64,000 nucleotides of DNA, taken from assembly GCA_964436815.1 (NCBI GenBank), contig CAYTER010000003.1, positions 15,580-79,579 of the forward strand. Reading direction: 5' to 3'. The notes beneath the pieces were generated by a model. That model did no database searches. It was given only the letters and a program-made list of their open reading frames with translations, and was not told the origin of the DNA. How positions within the stretch are numbered: the stretch's first letter is position 1; each line of letters opens with the position of its first letter. This DNA is from UBA993 sp964436815 (GTDB taxonomy: Bacteria; Bacillota; Dethiobacteria; DTU022). Shown in pieces: positions 26,084 to 33,453 of this stretch. The translations under genes and the position numbers were made by a program.

Positions 26084-26883
26084 GCCGGAGCATAACCCTC
26101 GGCCACTACTTGCCGGGAGACTCGTTTATCCATAATCTTAATCCGCGGATTAAGGTTCCGGTGCTGATCATTTTACTGGCCATATTGTTTCTGTTCGAAT
26201 CGTTTAGCGGCCTCCTGGGAATTCTGGCATTTGCGCTGCTAATGATCATTTTGGCGCGGGTCCCTCTGAGTTATTTTGTCAGAGGCCTAAGACCAATTCT
26301 TTATATTGCCCTTTTTGCCCTGATCATCTTCCTCTTTTTTACCAAGGGCGGGGTAGTTCTTTTCAGATTAGGGCCAGTGACCATTGAGTCCGATGGTCTA
26401 TGGGAAGGTCTTTTTGTCATAACCCGCCTGGTTACCCTGGTTCTGTTTTCGCTCTTGTTGACTCTGACCACCACCCCACTATCCCTGACCCACGGGCTGG
26501 GCTATTTTTTAAAACCTTTCAGCCGCTTAGGTCTGCCAACGGAAGAAGTTGTGATGATCATGGCCATTGCCCTGCGTTTCATACCGACATTGATTGAAGA
26601 AAGCCAACGGTTAATGCGGGCGCAGGTTTCCAGGGGAGCTGATTTTGAAACAGGTTCTGTTTTTCGCAAGGCTAAAAATATGGTGCCGCTGATTGTCCCG
26701 TTATTCGTAAGTGCTTTCAGAAGAGCAGACGAGCTGGCACTGGCTATGGAAGCTCGCGGTTACAGGCTTGGTGCCAGACGTACCAGGCTGAAAGATGATC
26801 ATATTAATACCCGGGACTGGCTTGTTCTGGTTATTGTCCTGTTAAGCCTGGTTGTGGTTTTATATTTTAAATATATTAGGTGA
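26080..26883 (+). CDS. ecfT: Energy-coupling factor transporter transmembrane protein EcfT
   Basis: Membrane component that couples the two ATPases to interchangeable S subunits, 267 aa with five to six hydrophobic segments. The two coupling motifs of the family appear as ESQRLMRAQVSRGADF (A-R-G pattern) and ADELALAMEARGYRLGARRT. It also carries the family N-terminus GHYLPGDSFIHNLNPRIKV. ATG 26080 overlaps ecfA2 (ATGA). truA follows directly, the usual Firmicute order. Confidence 0.95.
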   Translation: MSRSITLGHYLPGDSFIHNLNPRIKVPVLIILLAILFLFESFSGLLGILAFALLMIILARVPLSYFVRGLRPILYIALFALIIFLFFTKGGVVLFRLGPVTIESDGLWEGLFVITRLVTLVLFSLLLTLTTTPLSLTHGLGYFLKPFSRLGLPTEEVVMIMAIALRFIPTLIEESQRLMRAQVSRGADFETGSVFRKAKNMVPLIVPLFVSAFRRADELALAMEARGYRLGARRTRLKDDHINTRDWLVLVIVLLSLVVVLYFKYIR

Positions 26884-26893
26884 GGCAGCAGTC

Positions 26894-27640
26894 ATGCAAA
26901 ACATCATGATCCGGATCAGTTACGATGGAACCGGCTACAGCGGATTTCAAATCCAGGCCAATGCACGAACGATCCAGGAAGAAATTGAAAAAGCCCTGGC
27001 TGTGATCTACAAACAGCCGGTCAGGATAGCCGGTGCAGGTAGAACGGATGCCGGCGTCCATGCCCGCGGTCAGGCGGCCAACTACCTGGCGCCATTTAAG
27101 ATTGAGACTGACAAACTGCCTCTGGCGCTTAACTCTCTCTTGCCCGAGGCGATTGTAGTCACCGGTGCCAGAGAAGTAGCCAAAGCTTTTCATGCCCGTT
27201 TTGATGCAGATGGTAAAATATACAGTTACACGATCGATTTGGCTCAATACCCACAGGTTCTAAAACGCCTCTATAGCTGGCATCTACCTGATCCCCTGGA
27301 TCTAGAGGCCCTGGCCGAAGCAGCGAAAAAGTTTGAAGGTGAACATGATTTTGCTCCTTTTCGGGCTGCCGGAAGCCCAATAACCGATACAACCCGTGTC
27401 CTCAGGCGGGTTCAGCCTGTTTATTTGCCGGAAGAAAGATTACTGACGATCTTTTTTGAAGGCAGCGGCTTCCTTTATCGCATGGCTCGGCTGATTACCG
27501 GCACCCTGGTCAGGGTTGGGAAGAAGGAGCTGGAGATTAGGCGGGCAGAGTTAGCGCTAAAAGGACTTGATCAGGCAGCAGTCGGACCGACTGCTCCAGC
27601 CCGGGGTTTATGCCTCGAAGGGGTTATTTATAATCAATAG
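26894..27640 (+). CDS. truA: tRNA pseudouridine(38-40) synthase
   Basis: TruA converts uridines 38-40 of many tRNAs to pseudouridine, 248 aa. ATG 26894 gives the usual N-terminus (MQNIMIRISYDGTGYSGFQ); an in-frame reading further up into ecfT is a shadow. The catalytic Asp lies in AGRTDAGVHARGQAANY, and GSGFLYRMARLITGTLVRVG is the second conserved block. It follows ecfT by 10 nt and ends the ECF-linked transcript before the rplM promoter. Confidence 0.95.
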   Translation: MQNIMIRISYDGTGYSGFQIQANARTIQEEIEKALAVIYKQPVRIAGAGRTDAGVHARGQAANYLAPFKIETDKLPLALNSLLPEAIVVTGAREVAKAFHARFDADGKIYSYTIDLAQYPQVLKRLYSWHLPDPLDLEALAEAAKKFEGEHDFAPFRAAGSPITDTTRVLRRVQPVYLPEERLLTIFFEGSGFLYRMARLITGTLVRVGKKELEIRRAELALKGLDQAAVGPTAPARGLCLEGVIYNQ

Positions 27641-27695
27641 CAATTTTTGAAGATATTTAACAGATCCGATCAGCAAAAAAAGGCGTACCCCAGCC

Positions 27696-27724
27696 TTGAC
27701 AGGGCTGGTTCGGTATATTAGAAT
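27696..27724 (+). promoter_or_regulatory. Sigma-A promoter of rplM-rpsI
   Basis: TTGACA at 27696-27701 and TAGAAT at 27719-27724 with a 17-nt spacer. This repeats the exact hexamers and spacing found before the str operon. The predicted leader is about 40 nt, ending in AAAGGAGAGG before the rplM ATG. Confidence 0.8.
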
Positions 27725-27768
27725 GTAGGTTGTGGCTTTATCGGATGAGATTAAAGGAGAGGGTATAA

Positions 27769-28239
27769 ATGCGGACTACATACATGGCTAAACCCCATGA
27801 AATAAAACGCCGCTGGTATATAATTGATGCCGCGGGACACCCATTGGGCAGGATTGCAACAGAAGCTGCCCGATTATTAAGGGGAAAACACAAACCGGAA
27901 TTTACTCCCCATTTGGATACCGGCGATCATGTTGTTATTCTGAATGCCGGTCAGGTCGTATTAACGGGGCGTAAGCTGGAGCAAAAATTTTATTACAGGC
28001 ATTCCGGTTATCCTGGCGGTTTGAAAAAGGTCGATTATGCCACACTGATGGATAAAAAACCCGAACAGGCTGTTTATATGGCTGTACGCGGGATGCTGCC
28101 CCATAATAAACTGGGGCGGGCGATGCTTAAAAAGCTTCGTGTATATAGAGACGACCAGCACTCGCACCAGGCTCAGAACCCTCAAACCTGGGAAGGCAAA
28201 GTGACTGATGTTCAGACGGAAGGAGGTCCTGACTCTTGA
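27769..28239 (+). CDS. rplM: 50S ribosomal protein L13
   Basis: L13, an early-assembly protein of the large subunit, 156 aa. It begins MRTTYMAKPHEIKRRWYIID, has HPLGRIATEAARLLRGKHKP and AVRGMLPHNKLGRAMLKKLR. ATG at 27769 behind AAAGGAGAGG. Its final stop overlaps the TTG start of rpsI by 4 nt. The tail after the domain (QAQNPQTWEGKVTDVQ) is slightly longer than the usual 145-150 aa protein. Confidence 0.97.
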   Translation: MRTTYMAKPHEIKRRWYIIDAAGHPLGRIATEAARLLRGKHKPEFTPHLDTGDHVVILNAGQVVLTGRKLEQKFYYRHSGYPGGLKKVDYATLMDKKPEQAVYMAVRGMLPHNKLGRAMLKKLRVYRDDQHSHQAQNPQTWEGKVTDVQTEGGPDS

Positions 28240-28628
28240 GTGAAGTACAATACTTAGGCACAGGACGCCGCAAGGAATCGGTAGCAAGGGTTCGCCTGTT
28301 ACCAGGCAGCGGTCGTATTGTGATTAACGGCAAAGAGATGGATCAGTATTTTGGCCTCGAAACCCTTAAGCTTATTGTCAGGCAACCCCTGGTTACCACT
28401 GAAACCGATGGCCGTTTTGATGTAATTGCCAAGGTTGAGGGCGGAGGATTCTCCGGCCAGGCCGGAGCTATCAGGCACGGTATAGCCCGCGCTTTGTTGC
28501 AGGCTGACGGCGAATACAGGCCGGCTCTTAAAAAGAATGGCTACTTAACCCGCGATCCGCGGATGAAAGAAAGAAAGAAATACGGCTTGAAGAAAGCCCG
28601 CCGCGCACCTCAGTTTTCCAAGCGGTAA
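28236..28628 (+). CDS. rpsI: 30S ribosomal protein S9
   Basis: S9 of the 30S head, whose C-terminal tail reaches the P-site tRNA, 130 aa. TTG at 28236 behind GAAGGAGG, overlapping the L13 stop. Conserved YLGTGRRKESVARVRLLPGS, GGGFSGQAGAIRHGIARAL and the tail RRAPQFSKR are present. A terminator follows closely. Confidence 0.97.
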   Translation: MSEVQYLGTGRRKESVARVRLLPGSGRIVINGKEMDQYFGLETLKLIVRQPLVTTETDGRFDVIAKVEGGGFSGQAGAIRHGIARALLQADGEYRPALKKNGYLTRDPRMKERKKYGLKKARRAPQFSKR

Positions 28629-28653
28629 TTTCCTGAAAATTATTTTGTGTTCG

Positions 28654-28698
28654 AACCCGCTTCAGGGATAGGTTAACTAATCGTGAAGCGGGTTTTTC
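28654..28698 (+). terminator. Rho-independent terminator after rpsI
   Basis: AACCCGCTTCA at 28654-28664 pairs exactly with TGAAGCGGGTT at 28684-28694, followed by TTT and further Ts to about 28697. An 11-bp stem with a T-run is a strong terminator and closes the ribosomal superoperon. Confidence 0.9.
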
Positions 28699-28763
28699 GT
28701 ACTTATGACACCAGTAAGCTATGTTCATGATTATTGGCAGAGTTCTCAGGAGTGGATTTAGTG

Positions 28764-29636
28764 ATGAAAGAAATCAGACCGGGAATCTGGTTCGTCGAGG
28801 GGGAAAATCGCGGGCGCTACCCATATGCCCATTCCCTGTTTATAGAAGGGGAGGAGAGTCTGCTGATTGATACCGGAGTTGGTCCGGCGCTCGAAGCCCT
28901 GGCGCCGAAGACCAGGCAGGTGGTTTTGAGCCATTTTCACCGTGATCATGTTGCCCGCAACCATATTTTTGCGGATGCCCGGTTTGCCATGCATCGGGCT
29001 GATGCCCCCGGGGTCGAAACAGCCGAAGGTTTTTACAGCCTGAGCGGTTTGAATCAATTTAATATTGAAGCCTATTGGAAGATCGTAAATCAGATTAAAT
29101 TTAAGCCAACCAAAATTGATCGTTACCTTGAAGAGGGCGACTTGCTCGATACCGGTCAAATCACCGTTAAGATATTACACCTGCCCGGGCATACTCCCGG
29201 TCATTGTGGTTACCTGGTTGAAAAATACGGCTTCATTTTTGCCACCGACATTGACTTAACCGATTTTGGTCCCTGGTATGGCAATCCCGGTTCTGATCCC
29301 GGGCAGTTTAGGAGTTCAATCCAAAAGATTCGGGCTTTAAAACCGGAGATGATCGCTACCGGTCACAGCACCCCGACGATAAAAGAGATTGACCGGAAAC
29401 TGGCGAGATACGAAGAATTCCTGGATCGGCGTGATCAGAAAATCATGGGAGCCCTGAAAGCGAAGCCGCTGACCCTGGCAGAGCTGACCGATAAGAAGTA
29501 TATATACAGAAGGCATTTCGGGCAGGAAGTCCTGCGCTATTTTGAAGAACAGATGGTCCTCAAGCACTTAAATAACCTGGTTGCGCAGGGGCTGGTTGTT
29601 AACCCGGCAGAAAACCTCTATGCCCTTAGAACATAG
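28764..29636 (+). CDS. MBL-fold metallo-hydrolase
   Basis: Metallo-beta-lactamase superfamily hydrolase, 290 aa. The metal-binding motif is HFHRDH in VLSHFHRDHVARN, with a further ligand in HLPGHTPGHCGY, an Asp in FATDIDLTDFG and a His in ATGHSTP. The C-terminal third (LTLAELTDKKYIYRRHFGQ) is a winged-helix-like extension common in this family. ATG 28764 follows CAGGAGTGG; GTG 28761 is also possible. No partner genes define the substrate, so only the superfamily is assigned. Confidence 0.85.
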   Translation: MKEIRPGIWFVEGENRGRYPYAHSLFIEGEESLLIDTGVGPALEALAPKTRQVVLSHFHRDHVARNHIFADARFAMHRADAPGVETAEGFYSLSGLNQFNIEAYWKIVNQIKFKPTKIDRYLEEGDLLDTGQITVKILHLPGHTPGHCGYLVEKYGFIFATDIDLTDFGPWYGNPGSDPGQFRSSIQKIRALKPEMIATGHSTPTIKEIDRKLARYEEFLDRRDQKIMGALKAKPLTLAELTDKKYIYRRHFGQEVLRYFEEQMVLKHLNNLVAQGLVVNPAENLYALRT

Positions 29637-29661
29637 GCTTAATACAGCACTGGCGGGCAAG

Positions 29662-29690
29662 TTGTCAAACGCGGAAAACTAAATTATAAT
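29662..29690 (+). promoter_or_regulatory. Sigma-A promoter upstream of the GGGP-synthase homologue
   Basis: TTGTCA at 29662-29667, a 17-nt spacer and a consensus TATAAT at 29685-29690. It lies in the 160-nt gap after the MBL gene, about 105 nt before the ATG at 29797. The leader between has an AGGAGG at 29716-29721, with no long gene behind it. Confidence 0.7.
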
Positions 29691-29796
29691 AGCCTTAGTT
29701 ATCAGTAATAAAACAGGAGGAGAAACTGTTTCCTGAAGAACTTGCCGATAATATTTTATGCAGTTAATGTCTTGGCGATAAGAGAAGGTAGTAACC

Positions 29797-30531
29797 ATGA
29801 AAATTAAATCATACCTGGATCAGAAATTAAATGAAGGAGCAGTTCATGTCACTCTTATTGATCCGGCTCGTCAGGCCCCCGAAGCAGCCGGTAGATTAGC
29901 CGAAACAGCCCAGGAAGTGGGCAGTGACCTGATTTTTGTCGGTGGCTCTTCCGGGGTTAACCAGAACACGCTATCGGAAACAGCTGAATTTGTTAAGCAG
30001 AGATCCTCTTTGCCGGTAATCTTTTTCCCGACAGGAAGCGACTCGATCAGTTTAAACCTCGATGCTTTTTTATTCCTCAGCCTTCTAAACTCGCGCAATT
30101 CGAAGTTTATCAGCGGGACACAGGCCAAAGTGGCGCCGGTTTTAAAAAGACTTGACGTTGAAGTTCTCTCGGTCGGCTTTATCCTTGTTGAACCGGGGAT
30201 GAAACTGGGTGAAATCGGTGAGGCTGATTTGGTGGCCCGCGATAATTTCTGGCAGGCAATCGGTTATGCCCTTACTGCCCAGTATATGGGGATGTCCTAT
30301 GTCTACCTGGAAGCAGGTAACGGAGCTGCGCAACCGGTTCCGGCCGGGATGATCCGGGCTGTCAAAAGAGAGATTAACGTACCTTTGATCGTTGGCGGTG
30401 GAATCCGTACCGCCATAGATGCCCGTCGTGTCAGACAGGCTGGCGCCGATATCGTAGTTACCGGAACGGTTATCGAAACTGCCGGTTACCGCGAACGCTT
30501 GCGTTCGATCCTCAGCGCGCTCAAAGACTAG
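29797..30531 (+). CDS. Geranylgeranylglyceryl phosphate synthase-like prenyltransferase
   Basis: TIM-barrel prenyltransferase of the GGGPS/PcrB family (244 aa), which in Archaea joins geranylgeranyl diphosphate to sn-glycerol-1-phosphate, the first committed step to ether lipids. Recognisable are HVTLIDPAR, FVGGSSGV, the LNSRNSKFISGTQAK segment, YLEAGNGA at about residues 170-177 and the phosphate-binding VGGGIRTAIDARR and VVTGTVIE. As I recall the family, YLEAGSGA is the group II (archaeal and Bacteroidetes) form, while PcrB of Bacilli has a YSEYSG-type motif. A single-gene transcript is likely. Prenyl length and glycerol-phosphate stereochemistry cannot be read from sequence. Confidence 0.8.
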   Translation: MKIKSYLDQKLNEGAVHVTLIDPARQAPEAAGRLAETAQEVGSDLIFVGGSSGVNQNTLSETAEFVKQRSSLPVIFFPTGSDSISLNLDAFLFLSLLNSRNSKFISGTQAKVAPVLKRLDVEVLSVGFILVEPGMKLGEIGEADLVARDNFWQAIGYALTAQYMGMSYVYLEAGNGAAQPVPAGMIRAVKREINVPLIVGGGIRTAIDARRVRQAGADIVVTGTVIETAGYRERLRSILSALKD

Positions 30532-31445
30532 TGCCTGGCACATTCTCCCCCGCGCCCGCTTACCGTTTCCAGGGCATGATCAATAACCGGGGTTAATACT
30601 GCCAGGCATTCAGCTACCGCTTTCGGACTACCCGGTAAATTGACGATCAAGGTTTTAGCGCTGATCCCGGCGACCCCCCGGGATAACATCGCCTTCGGGG
30701 TCGCTGCCGCAGTTTCCCGGCGTATAGCCTCGGCTATACCGGGCACCAGGCGATCGACCACCTCTAATGTCGCTTCAGGAGTAACATCACGGGGGCTCAT
30801 ACCGGTGCCGCCAGTTGTAAATACAGCATCCAGTTCCTTTTGGACCATGGCTCTCATGGTCGTAGCCAGTTGATTCTTTTCATCGGGAACAATAACGGAT
30901 TCAACCACATCACCCCATGGTAGCAGGATTTCTGCGATTGCCGGACCGCTTAAATCTTCACGCTCACCGCAAGATCCCTTATCACTGGCAGTGATTACGC
31001 CGAAGCGGTAAGCAGGTCGGATTTCAAGCGGGTCGCCAACCTTGACCTTTCCCTCAAGCAATACTTCAGCAAAAATGCCCTCACGCGGCATCACACAATC
31101 GCCGGCCTGGTAATAGATTGCACAGCGGTTGTGGCATTCCTTGCCGATTTGAGTCACCCGTAAAATTGCTTTATTGCCGGCCTGCAGCCGGGTACCTACC
31201 GGCAGGCTGACGAGGTCGATACCCCTGGTGGTCAGGTTTTCAGCAAAATCACCCGGCCCAACATCCAGTCCCTTTTCGATCATCTTTGCAATGCTCTCTT
31301 CAGCCAATAGACTGACCTGACGATGGGCGAAACCGGCATGGGCATCGTTTTCGAGCCCTAAATTCTTTAAAAGCAGCGCTTCGCCTACGTTAGATTTGCG
31401 TTCGCCTTTTTTGGCACTGGTGCAAACTGCGATTATTTCAGCCAT
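30528..31445 (-). CDS. MOSC domain / molybdopterin adenylyltransferase (Mog) fusion
   Basis: A 305-aa fusion. Residues 1-143 or so form a MOSC domain (sulfur-carrier fold; GLENDAHAGFAHRQVSLLAE, VGPGDFAENLTTRGID), with a Cys in KECHNRCAIYY. Residues about 146-300 are MoaB/Mog (RFGVITASDKGSCGERED, VFTTGGTGMSPRDVTPEAT, GSPKAVAECL), which adenylates molybdopterin before metal insertion. It is the last gene of the minus-strand pterin operon; its start overlaps the stop of the preceding gene at 31445. MOSC-Mog fusions are known in some anaerobes. Confidence 0.9.
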   Translation of the reverse strand: MAEIIAVCTSAKKGERKSNVGEALLLKNLGLENDAHAGFAHRQVSLLAEESIAKMIEKGLDVGPGDFAENLTTRGIDLVSLPVGTRLQAGNKAILRVTQIGKECHNRCAIYYQAGDCVMPREGIFAEVLLEGKVKVGDPLEIRPAYRFGVITASDKGSCGEREDLSGPAIAEILLPWGDVVESVIVPDEKNQLATTMRAMVQKELDAVFTTGGTGMSPRDVTPEATLEVVDRLVPGIAEAIRRETAAATPKAMLSRGVAGISAKTLIVNLPGSPKAVAECLAVLTPVIDHALETVSGRGGECARH

Positions 31446-32443
31446 TAGATCTGCTCCCGGCGGTAGTGCCCTGAGCGTCCTCCCTTCTTCTCCAGCAACC
31501 GTATATTGCCGATAATCATCTTTTTATCAACTGCTTTGCACATATCGTAAATGGTTAAAGCGGCAACGCTTACTCCGGTCAGCGCTTCCATTTCCACCCC
31601 GGTCTGACCGGTTAATTTAACCCGGACCCCAATCTCAATTTTGGGTTCGGGCTGGTCGATTAGATTAAAATCAACCTCGACCCCGGAAATACCGAGTGGA
31701 TGAGCCATCGGGATCAGGCGTCCGGTTTCTTTAACTGCCTGCACAGCCGCTACCTGGGCTACAGCCAGAACATCCCCTTTGGCCATTTGACCGGATCTGA
31801 TCTTTTGTAGAGTCCCGGCAGTCATCAAAATTTCACCGCGGGCATAGGCTTCGCGCAAGCTCATTTCTTTCGCCGAAACATCAACCATTCGAGGCCTGCC
31901 GGATTGATCAAAGTGAGTTAATTCATTGTTATGCATGTTATTTCCCCTCCTGTCCGGAAAGAAAAGGCTAATTATTAAGTCAGCCTGGGCTTGTGGGTCG
32001 TTTAAGTCAATGATAGGCAGTTCAGACGGGATATTTTTAAGATCGCTGAATAGCGCCACGGTATTCTCCGGCAAAAGCGGCTGCGTGCTAATCGCACTGC
32101 GGACTATTTCAATCTTAGGATTAGCGCTTTTTTTATGACCCTCGATGACAATCAGGTCCAAGTCGCGAAGCAGACCGGCGGCCTGATCAACCCCGCTGGC
32201 CAGTTCAGATTTACCATGCAGCAGAAATCCGTTGGGAGTAGTAAAGCCGGCTACTTCGGCACCTGCCTGGGCATAACGCCAGCTGTCCTTACCGGGCAGG
32301 TCGAGATCATGATGATGCAGGTTTCCCTTAAGGGCGGCAACCCGCAGTCCTCTTAGTTTTAGTTCGGGCAGCAGTTTTTCAATCACCGTGGTCTTACCGG
32401 TGTCTGATTGAGCGGCCACCAAATTTATAACCACCGGGGTCAT
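31445..32443 (-). CDS. MobB / MoaC fusion protein
   Basis: A 332-aa fusion. The N-terminal part (about 1-165) is MobB-like, a P-loop protein (AAQSDTGKTTVIEKLLPELK) tied to molybdopterin dinucleotide formation. The C-terminal part (about 170-332) is MoaC, cyclic pyranopterin monophosphate synthase, with MVDVSAKEMSLREA, LIPMAHPLGISGVEV and MEALTGVSVAALTIYDMCKA. An internal Met (MHNNELTHF) marks where a free MoaC would start. It overlaps the next gene by one base and lies 4 nt from moaA, so all are probably cotranscribed. Confidence 0.9.
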   Translation of the reverse strand: MTPVVINLVAAQSDTGKTTVIEKLLPELKLRGLRVAALKGNLHHHDLDLPGKDSWRYAQAGAEVAGFTTPNGFLLHGKSELASGVDQAAGLLRDLDLIVIEGHKKSANPKIEIVRSAISTQPLLPENTVALFSDLKNIPSELPIIDLNDPQAQADLIISLFFPDRRGNNMHNNELTHFDQSGRPRMVDVSAKEMSLREAYARGEILMTAGTLQKIRSGQMAKGDVLAVAQVAAVQAVKETGRLIPMAHPLGISGVEVDFNLIDQPEPKIEIGVRVKLTGQTGVEMEALTGVSVAALTIYDMCKAVDKKMIIGNIRLLEKKGGRSGHYRREQI

Positions 32444-32447
32444 CTGA

Positions 32448-33443
32448 TTAACCTCCCGTTTTGGACATAGTGCGCATGGCGCCCGGCTTAATGGATCCGC
32501 AGGAACCGTCGGCAGCCATCTGATGTTCGACCGGCTTACCGCTCAAAACCGTTTTGATCAACTCTTTTAAGGCATCGTGGTCGTTGATGACCGGTTTAAC
32601 CGAATACTCGTCCTGCCAATATAGGCAGGCTTTCAGGTTACCCTCCGCAGTCAGACGCAGCCGGTTGCATTTATCACAGAAATGCCTGCTAATCGGGTGA
32701 ATCAGGCCGATGGTTCCTCTGCCGCCTTTGATCGTATAAGATTCAGCCGGTCCGGCTCCACCGGGAAGCGGAGCGGGAGATAACGGCAATCCGGCATTTA
32801 ATGCGGTTTCTTCGACAAAAGTGAGGGGCAGGTAATGGTCAAGGTATTTCTGATCGTGATCGCCAATCGGCATGTATTCAATAAAGCGGACATGCAGCGG
32901 TTTTTCTAAGGTCAGCCTGATAAAATCCATCACTTCGTTGTCATTTATACCTTTCATCAGGACGATATTGATCTTAACCGGGTGCAATCCAAGGGCGAGA
33001 GCTGCTTCAATTCCGGCTAAAACCTGTTCCAGCTCACCGCAGCGGGTGGTTTGGCGATATACTTCAGGTTTTAAACTGTCCAGGCTGATATTGACGCGAT
33101 CCAGGCCGGCTTCTTTTAGGGCAGCTGCCTGCTGAGGCAGTAGAATGCCATTCGTGGTCAGAGCCAGGTCCTTGATTCCGGGGATAGCTTTAATTTTGTC
33201 AACCAGGTCGGCTAAATTTTTACGGACTAAGGGTTCGCCACCGGTCAGGCGTATTTTTGAGATACCGAGCTCCGCTCCTGCCCGGACCACAGCGGTGATT
33301 TCCTCATAGCTGAGAATATCCCGATGTGATACCTGGGCGATGCCGTCCTCTCCCATGCAGTAAAGACAACGCAGGTTACAGCGGTCAGTAACCGATATCC
33401 TTAAATAATCGTGAGTTCTTCCGTGTTGATCGATAAGTGTCAT
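32448..33443 (-). CDS. moaA: GTP 3',8-cyclase MoaA
   Basis: Radical-SAM enzyme for the first step of molybdopterin synthesis, 331 aa. The N-terminal [4Fe-4S] motif is C-x3-C-x2-C in DRCNLRCLYCMGED; the second cluster lies in HFCDKCNRLRLTAEGNLKAC. The ending TMSKTGG matches the GG tail MoaA needs. It begins with TLIDQHGRTHDYLRISVTD. It is separated from moeA-PBP upstream by 10 nt and from mobB-moaC downstream by 4 nt. Confidence 0.97.
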   Translation of the reverse strand: MTLIDQHGRTHDYLRISVTDRCNLRCLYCMGEDGIAQVSHRDILSYEEITAVVRAGAELGISKIRLTGGEPLVRKNLADLVDKIKAIPGIKDLALTTNGILLPQQAAALKEAGLDRVNISLDSLKPEVYRQTTRCGELEQVLAGIEAALALGLHPVKINIVLMKGINDNEVMDFIRLTLEKPLHVRFIEYMPIGDHDQKYLDHYLPLTFVEETALNAGLPLSPAPLPGGAGPAESYTIKGGRGTIGLIHPISRHFCDKCNRLRLTAEGNLKACLYWQDEYSVKPVINDHDALKELIKTVLSGKPVEHQMAADGSCGSIKPGAMRTMSKTGG

Positions 33444-33453
33444 CGCGGTCTCC

